Source: Ephemerocybe angulata
Taxonomy: Eukaryota > Basidiomycota > Agaricomycetes > Agaricales > Psathyrellaceae
Length of the DNA: 64,000 bases
Reading direction: 5' to 3'
NCBI GenBank assembly: GCA_013368325.1
Contig: JAACJK010000116.1
Coordinates: forward strand, 124,001 to 188,000
Position 1 is the stretch's first letter. Each line of letters begins with the position of its first letter. The translations under genes were made by a program, and so were the position numbers. The notes under the pieces are model-generated. The model worked only from the letters and a program-made list of their open reading frames with translations. It searched no databases and was not told the origin of the DNA. Positions 44,614 through 54,409 of the stretch are shown one piece after another.

Positions 44614-47321
44614 ATGGATATTGACATGAAGAACAAAGATGACAGCAGCGAGGAGAAGGGAATCATGCCGCCGCCCAGCAGCGGCCGCGAGCGCGACAGG
44701 GAGTACGACCGCTCTGACAAGGACCGCGATGGGCCGCGCGACGGCGGGCGGGAGCGCGACTATGATAGAGGGGACAGAGATAGGCGGGACAGGGACAGGG
44801 ATCGCGACCGTGAACGCGATTACAACCGCGACAAGCGGGATCTAGGTGTGCCACAGTTTCACTTTCTCCTCTCGGCAAGGCAAGACGAGCAAAAGCTGAC
44901 TGGGGTGGTGTAGGCCGTGGACCCCCGAGGTCGAGGATGGTCGACCATTGGGAGCCCGAGCGCAGGAACGGAGGCGGCGGCGACGTAAGTCATCACTCAC
45001 ATTCATCCCCTCCTCCTCATAACTGGACGCAGCATACTCACTCATATCTACAGCGCCGCAAACGCTCTCGCAGCCGCTCACGCTCGCGCCGTCGCTCCGC
45101 CTCTCCTAGGCGCCGTCGACGCTCGCGCTCCCGTTCACCTCGCTCTCCGCGTTCGCGTTCGCGCTCGCGCAGCCGCAGCAGGGACCGTCGCGGTGGGGCC
45201 GCCACGGACTCCTTCGCGCGCTCGCTGGGGGGCCCGATGAACGCGCCGCACGAAGAAGCCGTCGAATTCGCCAAGATCAGCAAGCGGGAGAACCGCGTCT
45301 ACGTGGGGAACCTGAGCTACGATGTCAAATATCGCGACCTTATGGAATTTATGCGGGGAGGTGGGTGGGGGTTGTTTAGTTTGGTTTTCGGATTTGGATT
45401 TGGATTTTTCTGTTGGTTGGGCTCCGGGGGCGGGCGGTGTGTCGGGGTTTTGTGCGGGGGTGAAGGTGCAGGCGGCAGGCGTAGGCGGGCGAGTCGAGTC
45501 GAGTTGAGAGGCGGGGCGAGCGAGTGAGCCAGCATCCGATGAACTAATGCTATTGAAGCGGAGTAGAATGGGCCATGGGGAGGATGAACCGCGCTGATGA
45601 GAGTGAGAGGGGTTTTGGGGTGCTTTTTCGATCTTTGTTTTTGATGGAACGGAAGAGTGGTTGGGATATTGATGGGATTTTCTTTTGGGATTGGCAGCTG
45701 GTGAGGTTCTCTTCGCCGAAGTTCTCATTACCCCCACGGGTATCTCCAAGGGTTGCGGGTGCGTGTAGTCTCCTCATAGTCTATAGGAATGGGTGTGCTG
45801 ATATTTTTGGACAGGATTGTCGAGTTTGCCTCGCAGGAGGATTCGCAACGCTCGATCCGGGAGTTGTCAGAGCAGCCTCTGCTCGGGCGTCCAGTGTTCA
45901 TTCGTGAGGTGCGTTCATGCTTTTTTTGGCGGGTTTGGAAGAGAGCTCATGAATCCTTGAAGGACCGCGAAAACGAAGCTCGGTTTGGTGCGACCCCTGT
46001 TCCGGGCAAGATTGGGATGGCGATGGCGGGCCAGGGCCTTCATGCGGCTCCTCCCCCTCGCCCGTCCCTCCACAACCACCTCGGTAACAGCCCAGCCGGA
46101 GGTGCGAACCCTGGGAACCAGCTTTATGTTGGAAACGTGAGTGCACCTCCTCGCATCTTGCACATAGGGGCTGAAAGTTACTCCTTTTTTAGCTGCCGTA
46201 CCAAGCTGGATGGCAGGATCTGAAGGACCTTTTCCGCGCTGCGGGGAACATTGTGCGCGCTGATATCAATATTGGCGTGGACGGAAGGCCTAAGGGCTCG
46301 GGCACCGTCGTGTTCGAGACGTCCAAGGACGCACAGTCGGCTATCGGTGCGTACAATTCCTCATCACCTTTCGTTCTACACCTGAGTGGTTGAAACTGAA
46401 CATGAACTGTGCAGCCATGTACAACGGTTTCGACTGGTACGGGCGTCTCCTCGAAGTGCGCGAGGACCGATACGCAGGCCTGAGCGGACCTGGGTTCCGA
46501 GGCGGCTTCCGCGGTGCACCCCGCGGCGGTCTGCGTGGTCTGCGTGGGGGAGGCTTTGGGGGACGCGGAGGCTTTGGCGGGCGAGGTGGGTTTGGAGGTC
46601 CTGGTGGAGGTGGAGGGGGACGGGACTTTAATGCGGATATATATGCGGATTATCCCGGGCCGGATGCGCAGAGTGCGAATGGTGGAGGTGGGGGAGGGGG
46701 AGGTGCGGGGATGGGGCCTGCTGTGCCGACTGCGCCTGGGGCGTATTCGAATGTGTCGTATGCGCCGTTTGGGCCTGGGTATGTTGAGCCGGATCCGAGT
46801 CAGCAGATTATGGTTCGCAATGTGAGTTGACGTCTTTATATCTGTGGGTATTGGGCGATGCTAATGTGTTTTTGTTCTTGTGTTTGTAGCTCCCTTGGTC
46901 GACTGCGAATGAGGATCTGGTAGAGCTGTTTGAGACAACGGGGCAGGTTGAGTTGGCGGAGATCTTGTTTGATGGGACGAGGTCGAAGGGATGTGGGGTT
47001 GTGCAGTTTTCGGCTGTGGCGGAGGCGGAGACTGCTATTGCTAAGTTCCAGAGTTATATGTATGGAGGGAGGCCGTTGGGTGAGTGGCGTTTCTTTCTTG
47101 CTTGCTTGCTTTCTTCCCCTCCCCCCTTCCCCCCTTCCTTTCTCGCTGGCTTGCTGGCTTGCTTCCTTTCGTTCTTTGTTTGTTCCTTGCTTCGCTCAGG
47201 AAAGAGGGTGACAGGCGCTGACGACTTTTTTCTAGATGTGCGCTTCAACGATAGGTGGCATACGTTCACGCCGAGCGCGGCGAAGGGCGGGTCTGTTGCT
47301 CCTATGCAGGCGGAGGCTTGA
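44614..47321 (+). CDS. SR-type RNA-binding protein with three RRMs, Gbp2/Hrb1-like
   Basis: Exons are 44614-44845, 44914-44984, 45054-45360, 45698-45758, 45815-45908, 45963-46136, 46193-46346, 46415-46821, 46890-47079 and 47236-47321, giving 591 residues with consistent phases. The N-terminus is RD/RE-rich (DRDRDRERD) followed by an RS domain (RSRSRSRRRSAS). RRM1 has RVYVGNLSYDV and SKGCGIVEF, RRM2 QLYVGNLPYQAGWQDL and GSGTVVFE, and RRM3 IMVRNLPWSTANEDL and KGCGVVQF. RRM2 and RRM3 are separated by a Gly/Arg-rich region (FGGRGGFGGRGG). This order matches the yeast shuttling mRNA-export and quality-control proteins Gbp2/Hrb1. Intron 3 is unusually long for this locus (337 nt). Confidence 0.87.
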
Positions 47322-48663
47322 TCGGAGCTTCTGAGGCCCTGCTTCCCATCCCAATTTCTTCCTTTCCCTCCTCTGTTCTTTTCCTTACTTTACTTCACTT
47401 AGTCTCCGTGCGTCTAGTTTCGTCCTGCTTATGTTCTCTGTTCTTGTGAATTTTTTCTTGGTACCGTATTGGTGACAAAATCGTCGTAGTGTACATATGG
47501 CCCCTCGGGTACTGTTTTATTGCGAATGAATGAGATACGTGGTTCTTGGTGCGAAGGATGGTGAGGGGGCGGGGGTCAGGGCCTTGGGGTGGTAGGATAT
47601 TCGGGAGGTGCTGGGAATGAGGTGAAGTTGAGGTGAGGCGAGGCGAGGTTAGATCGTGTTGGGTGAAGGGATGGAGGGCCTGTGCGCTTAGGACTTCCTT
47701 CTGCCGTACCTTGGAATATCGAGCTGTGATTGTGGCGGGAGAGGCGTTTGGGGATTGGGGGCGGCGGTGGTGAGGGCGGCTGGGATTGGGCGTGAAGGGA
47801 CGTCAGGTATACTTTTAACTTGTGGTGGATTGTCGAGTGTGGTGAATGTGGCGGGGGGCACTAGGCTTTTTGGGGCTAGGGGTGGTGCTGGGTGGCAAGT
47901 TGAGGGTGAATTGGCGATTGGGATGAGGTGTTGGGGGTGAAGGACGTAAGGGTCGTTCTAACTTCCCGTGGTATGGTATAGTGAACGTGGCGGTGTGTTG
48001 TTACCTTTCACCCCTGAAATATCGTGCTCTCGGTGTGTCGGACTTTCTATTCTCGATTAGTGTGGCCATGCTCATGAGTCGTGACTGACAGGTTTATTAG
48101 CATGGCGACAAGTGATTGGATGTGAGAAGGCGATTGGAAATGGATATGAGATCGTCGAGGCAGCGGCATCGATTGGTGTGATGTGTGGCATTGGGCAATC
48201 ACAGCTGCTTTTTGGGGCCTCGAGGCTCTGTTTAGCTTTTTGCCCGGGTTCTAACTTCTATCTGAAGGGTCTTACGCTTGTGGTAGGTTGGGCGTTTGGT
48301 CCCGGGTGGGTCGAGGATGGGAAGGGCTTAATGGATCGAGGGAAGTGGAGTTTAATCATGGGCCTATCGGATCGCTGGACAAATGTGAAAAGGTGCGCTG
48401 GGTTGGTTGTTATCTCTCTACTTGGGCTCGGCCGGCGTCTCGGGGCGTGGGAAGGATGACGGAGTTGCCATTTCGGGCCAAGCATGACGATTAGTTGGGC
48501 ATCGCGATGCTATCGACGATAGAACTCCTTCCTCTCTCACTCCTTGCTCGCCGCGCCCCGGTATATAAACGGGGAGTCCGACTTGGTCCTACCATTACAC
48601 GGCTTTATCTGTTCCACCACAACCTATCTTCCTCGACAAGCAAACACTTTCCTTCCCCCTATT
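47322..48663. other. Intergenic region and duplicated TPS2 upstream sequence
   Basis: No gene is seen. A purine-rich GAGGTGAGGCGAGGCGAGG run lies near 47,630. From about 48,160 the sequence matches 57,190-57,850 upstream of the complete TPS2 gene, including the GATTGGTGTGATGTG and TTTTTGCCCGGGTTCT stretches. The TATA box is listed separately. Confidence 0.6.
48562..48569 (+). promoter_or_regulatory. TATA box of TPS2 fragment
   Basis: TATATAAA stands in the context CCCCGGTATATAAACGGGG, 95 bp before the start codon of the TPS2 fragment. The same sequence at the same distance precedes the complete gene. Confidence 0.75.
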
Positions 48664-49960
48664 ATGGATTCGTTCTCGGAGCCGTACACCCGCGAGGGCG
48701 ACGACATTTCGATCTCGCGATTCCAGGACAAGATTCGGCAGCTCGAGGAGGAGCACAGGAAGAACGGGATCCCGCTCTCGGGGCGTATCATCCATGTCGT
48801 GCACTCTTTGCCTATCACCGTCACGCTCGACACCGCCAAGCGTGGTGGGCCCCCGACGCCGCCCGCAGAGGAGAGCGGCACCAGCGGCCCCGCAGCGTCT
48901 TCGGACGCCACGGCGTCGGCGAAGTGGGATCTTACGGCGCGGTACGGGCATGCTGCGATGATTAGCGGGATCATGTCGCTGGGCGCGACGCACGAGCAGT
49001 GTATTGTGGGGTGGACGGGGGATATTTTGGTGCCGGGTGCGGGGGCGAATGCGAGCACGACGAATACGTCGGTGGATAAGGTCCCGTCTGCGAGTGTGGG
49101 GGCGGAGGAGCGGAAGGCGTTGGAGGAGGAGTTGAGGGGGTTCCAGCCGAAGGATAGCGATATCGACGATGAGCTGCACCGCAAGACGGCGTATGTGCCT
49201 GTGTGGCTGGATGATAAGATTGCGCATGGGCATTACGATGGGTATTGCAAGCAGAGTGCGTTTTTCTTTTCTCTTTGGGTTTGCCAGAGTTAGGCTGACG
49301 CTGGGTTGTGCAGCGCTGTGGCCGATGTTTCATTATCTCCTCTGGCAGGACGTTGCGACCGAGTACGCGTCGGCCGACCAGCATTACCCGCACTACGAGG
49401 CTGTTAACGCTGCGTTTGCGCGTCGCATTGTCGAGATCTACAAGCCCGGCGATCTGATATGGGTCCACGACTACCATCTCCTCTTACTCCCCAGGTGAGT
49501 CTTCCTTCTTTCCTTCAATCCATCTGTCTGTCTACCCTGGTGGTCCGACCCAGTCCGAAGGGGCGTCGCCGCAGAACATTCATTCGAAATGCTTGTCATT
49601 CCTTGCACACCGCATCATTCCTCCTCATCCTTGGCTCCAGGTTACGATACTGATGATGCTTCGCTTTCTAGGCTCGTTCGTGACTCGATTCCCGATGTCG
49701 TGCTTGGACTGTTCATGCACACCCCCTTCCCCACAAGCGAACTTTTCCGGTGCCTTCCTCGTGAGTACTGCCCCCGCATTGGTCTCACCTTTTCTCCGTG
49801 CTCCAGGAGCCGCGTGCGGTGCATTTGCCCACACCGTTTCCCCACGAAAACGCCCTCGTCGGCTAGCTGAATGTTCAGCCGCGTCTGGGGTAAATGTTCA
49901 GTGCGGGGCGCTCGACGCGTTGCCCACGGCCGCGAGCGAGCTCCGCCCGTGTCGTCGATG
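48664..49960 (+). pseudogene. Truncated 5' duplicate of TPS2
   Basis: Exons 48664-49255, 49314-49494 and 49672-49760 correspond to exons 1-3 of the complete gene at 57857. They encode about 287 residues, starting MDSFSEPYTREGDD, through HDYHLLLLP and FMHTPFPTSELFRCLP. Similarity continues about 200 bp into intron 3 and stops near 49,960; exons 4-14 are absent. Only the N-terminal part of the GT20-like domain could be made, with no phosphatase. Coding changes from the complete copy are few (for example RGGPPTPP against RAGPPTPP), and the promoter with its TATA box is retained, so the duplication is recent and transcription is possible. Confidence 0.88.
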
Positions 49961-52900
49961 GCCTGCGCGTCTCGTCGTCCCTCTCGCTTTCTGCCACTGA
50001 TGGTCCCGGGAATCACCTCGATGACCCTGAATTTCCTTTTGAAGGCAAAGACCTGCCAAATGGAGGCAAAAAAGTGAAAAAAAGTCGCAAGTTCCACTTC
50101 AAAACATAGCCTGCAGGTGCGTAACTTCGGTATTTAGCAATCTGGGTATATTTTTGACCAAAACTATCTACTACACGCAGTGCTACGACGGCTACGGTCT
50201 ATCTACGGCTATCGACACGACGGTGGTTACTGGGGCGACGTTACGACGCGTCTATCTACGAGATGTGGCGCTCACGCGGGCTCGCAGCTGGCGCGATGGG
50301 CGGGCGCAGCGTGTCTACAAGTCGGCGAGACGTGGCATGGCGCGACATGACGGGAATAGGCGGAGGCGACGTGATGTGCTCGGTCTGCAACGTGGAGGCT
50401 GGTGGGCACGGCAGCCGGTGACGACATAGCGAGAGAGCATGCAAGGGGTGGGCAGGTGGCAAGTGATGACGAGGACGGACGCTGGTGGAAGTTCAGCAAG
50501 ACGGGATAGGGTCTGAAACAGGTGGGTACTCACTATATATACCTTTCTGCACCAAGTCCCGTGAGCCGAGCTTGTTGATTTGCATTCAACAAACGCGTAC
50601 GTGTTGCGTACGCATCTTGACTACTCGGTTGCAGCTTCACAGCATAATGACTAGTCGATTTCGTGTAGGTCGTTACACCACCCGCCGTATGCCGTTAGCG
50701 TAATGATCGCTCCTGCGGTGCCCAGCCCGCTGCTTTCGCTTCGCCGTACCTCGTGCGTCTTCCTCCTCTCCTCTTGCTGTCTGTCATCCTTGGCCCTTCT
50801 CAACAAATTATGTTCATTTCAACTGGTCCTTGAAATGAACAGAACTTGTTGAGCAGCGTCAGGGACTTCCATTCTCTTGCTAACCCCGAATTACATATTG
50901 CAGTTGACCCTGAGTCCCAAGGGTCCGTCCGACGGTGTCGCTTTGCTTTCTTCCTCATCACCCATCGGACGGCGTTACTTCCGGTCCTTTCTCCTCTCTC
51001 CCCAAATTCCTTTGCTCAATGCTAACTTACCTTTTCTTCCAGGTTGTAGAATCGCTTCGCTCACTCCTGCTTCAAAGTAATATTATCTAGCTCCTATTTA
51101 GGTAGACGACCCTGAATGTATGAACTGTTATGACCTTATTTATTGCGTGACGCCGCCTTAGACTCGTTTTGGCTGTCTCCGGGTCAGGGACCAGGCTTCT
51201 TTCTTCCTCGCTTCGACACGTTCCCTCGGCACCTCTAGGCTCTAGGGGATTTCGTTCCATACCTCCTCTTTCATTCTTCCACCTTCCATACCCCTGCTTC
51301 CGTTTCCTGGCTTCCCCCAATCGTCCACCTCAGCATGCTCGATTCAGCTTTGAACTGGCAACGCGGTTCGTCTGCTCTTTATCTCTTTATTCCTCGCTAA
51401 CCATTTTCTAGGCACGCGTCGTTGCAGAGGCATTCAGTTCGTGACCTTCGTCCGCCGTCGGCTCGTGTATTTGCAGATGACAGAATATCGTGCAAACTTC
51501 AAGTTATTCAGTCCAACGCCGCTCGCCGGGACAAAATCCATATATACTTCGCTATGCGCAAGACCCACAGCATCAAGATAGTGCACTTCACCCACCGTCT
51601 GACGTCCGTACCAAAGGCGAGCATTTTCTCTCGAGTACGACTCATCCAACGCTGACATAGTCTAGCGTTCTCGCGGGAACTCGATCTGTCGTGTCTTCGT
51701 GACTCAGACCGCCGGTCGCAGTTCCCGTTCCCCGGAAGAAGATACATATATACTTTGCCAGACGAAAGACCACCCTAGCGCCTCGTCCATCGTCCGGCCT
51801 TTTCATGCCATCAAGCTGACAGTTGTTGAAGCACTCGGCGCTCGCGCAGAGGTCCAGACGCTGCTCGCTGGGAGAAAATCCATATATACTTTACTATGCA
51901 CGACTACGTCAAGACAATACCCCGGTCTCGCGCAACTCTTGCCGGAAATCATTCTGTTGCGTCGCGACGCTTCCCAAGTCCCGAAGCATCCACCCAGCCC
52001 ACCGACGTCCCCGGCCACCTCTCGACGACCTCCGCTCACGGGAACTCGATACATCGTGGATTTGCCGTTCGGGGTACGTACGCAGTGATGTCGGCGTTTG
52101 GGTATGACTGACTTCGGAATACTTCTAGCTTGCGGGAAATCGATTCGTTGTGCATTTGACATCCGAGGTGAGCATACCACGCTGTCCAGGACATTCGGTG
52201 GCCTGACTTATCGAGACAGGGAGCACGCGCGCCGTCATCGCTTTACAACGTTCACCTCACGGCCGGGGATCATTTCTGTACGTCCAAGCCTGCTCGACTA
52301 CACGCCCGCTCGCTAACCATCTCGTATCCGCCCTGCCTTCACTCTCGCCGGATTTATTTCTGTCGTGTAATTGCAATTTGCCGTACGTTCATCATCTTTG
52401 ACCCTACTCACGCTCACTAATGATCTCGTATCCTTACTACAGCCTCGTCTCTCGCCGGAATCATTTCTATAGTGTAATCGCCGGTTGCGCACCCTTTGTA
52501 CGTACCGTTATGCTGTTTGATTGTCTGCCGATTTACTTCAAATGCAGTTTAGACTTTCGCCGGAATCATTTCTATCTCATCCCCACCGTAAGCATTCCTA
52601 AATTCGCTCACAGCCAACCTCAACGTCTAATCCCCCTTTATTTGCATCACAGAGTCGGCTTCAATTGCAAAACGTGTGTACGAAGACCGCCGTAAGTGTT
52701 CGACGCCACCATCCATCCCACGATTCCCACTCACCAAGTCCCTCGCAGCCCGAGCGCCGTCTGCACGGAGACGAAAATTTTGCTGTACGTACGCTGGCTA
52801 CACATTCCGAGGCCGACTCTGACATATTGCCTTTACTTCAAGGTAGACGTGCACGGCCTGGGAGCTTAGCCAAGCCTGTGCGGCGTTGGCGAGGCGCGCC

Positions 52901-54382
52901 GGCTTTTAGATTGGTTCTTTCGCGTCCCTGCTTGGAATAGAGTAGGCTTAGCGTAGATTTATGATGGGAGATAGATGTGTTGGGGTTACCGTACGAACCA
53001 TACCACTGTGATATCCGGAGTTTCCGGGTCCTGTCCGGCTCCCTGAGATCATTTCGCTCACGGGCGCTTATTTTGAAATGAGATTTGTTTCTTCCTTTGA
53101 GATCGTTTCGAGGCCATGATATCTCGAAATTGGCGTTATTCTACCTGCCTAATATGCTCAAAGTGTATCGCACATATTTGAGACCGTTTGCGCGAACATT
53201 TGGCTCGGGGTAGTGAGATCTTTTTTCAACAGCAAGGCGCAAGCGCCCAGCGCGGGAGGGCCGAAATCGAGTTGCTTTGGACTATCCCTTTCGTTCCCAC
53301 ATGTAGTTGCACTCAAATACGTATGATTCTATGTAATACTGTTATTAATCTATGCTGGACCAATGGGAAACACGCTTCGGATCGCGAAATCGGGACTTGA
53401 GTTAGAAAGCAATTCAGCCGGTTTTTGGACCGTAAACGACGCCTCCAAGTCCAAACGGCGGCAGCGCATCCCTAATCAAGTGTCTAATGCAGACAGTAGT
53501 AGTATAAGTGTTAGTATGTGCCTCTTAGTTCGACCAAGCGTCCAGGTCCAATGAGAACGCCAACTTGAAAATCTCATGCGCCATACATACACCTCCTCCC
53601 CGTCCGATTCATCTCATTCCACCCCATCCAAACGACTCTATTCCAGCGCCCAGACTCTTACGACATACAATTACCGAAGTCACACACGTAATCGGGTATC
53701 CATCTGCCAAAAAATAGTCCGTAGAAACCCATTGCTCGAGTGGATACTGGCGTCGGAAGCTCGGTCGCCGCAGACTCGTAAAACGATGTTTGCGTTATTG
53801 TGGGTGTTCTGTGCATAGTGCTAAATATACTCATATGTACCCGTGAGACCTCTACTTTGGTGCCAAGTGCATCGATGTTGCCTTGGGACGGCGAAGTGGT
53901 GCGAAATGTAAAGGAACAGCTTGGGCGCTAAAAACAGCGCAGAGAAAGCGCGTTGAATACCACAAAGCCCAGGCAGTAATTGCGTTCATAGTAAATGTAT
54001 AGCTCTTTACCCTCTCTATACCAGTATACACCAAGCATTTTTTAGCCCCCCACGCCCAGATCTCCAGCCCAAACCGACCCATCCACACCATCCCCTCCTC
54101 GCCCCACTCGCCCCAAAACACGCCATTCAAACGCACTTCCCAGGAGAACCCTGTCTTGGCACATCAACACAGCCCATCAAACACGCTAAGCGTACGTACC
54201 AACTCCACACAAGGCCCGAAATTCTGCTCGGAAGCGCGGAGCGATTGCAGGGAGACGGGGAGATGCACGTAAAGCGCGATACGAGCGAGCGAAAGACTTT
54301 GCGCATCCGGGGGTTGGGGGAGTCGTCGGGTGCCTAGGATAGGGTGCGCCCGGGAGTGGTCGGGTCAATGGGGAGGGGGCAA
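49961..54382. other. Long gene-poor stretch with splice-like micro-exons
   Basis: No frame longer than about 130 codons with family signal is present. A TATATATA at about 50,533 in CTCACTATATATACC could start a transcript. From about 51,400 to 52,700, GTACGT/GTGAGC donors and CTAG/CAG acceptors alternate around short repeated segments such as CGCCGGAATCATTTCTAT (52,453 and 52,557) and CCATATATACTT (51,538 and 51,879). A hairpin is listed at 50799-50853. Nothing recognisable is seen at 52,950-54,380. Confidence 0.45.
50799..50853. repeat. Hairpin with 24-bp stem and 7-nt loop
   Basis: The left arm (50799-50822) starts CTCAACAAATTATGTTC and the right arm (50830-50853) ends GAACAGAACTTGTTGAG. 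They pair over 24 bp with two mismatches around the loop CTGGTCC. It may be a small-RNA precursor, a relic of a miniature element or a structured RNA segment. No second copy is noticed in the window. Confidence 0.6.
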
Positions 54383-54390
54383 ATGTATAA
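54383..54390 (+). promoter_or_regulatory. Putative TATA box of a spliced non-coding transcript
   Basis: GTATAAAGG within CAAATGTATAAAGGATAGG is followed about 35 bp later by a C/T-rich tract (TCCCTCCACATTCCC...), the usual layout of strong fungal promoters. No protein gene starts downstream, but a series of good splice-site pairs does. Confidence 0.5.
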
Positions 54391-54409
54391 AGGATAGGAG
54401 GAATTCGAG

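Noticed and set aside
45038..45749. Arg-rich minus-strand frames opposite the RS domain
   Set aside because: They are the antisense shadow of the RSRS-coding tract and its intron, with no splice structure or family signal.
48595..49233. Minus-strand 212-residue frame opposite TPS2 exon 1, also present in the complete copy
   Set aside because: It is antisense to a strongly coding exon; its conservation between copies follows from the duplication.
53576..54136. Short frames around a TTTAGC-rich segment, considered for a small gene
   Set aside because: No motif, no consistent splice sites and no similarity to anything else in the window.
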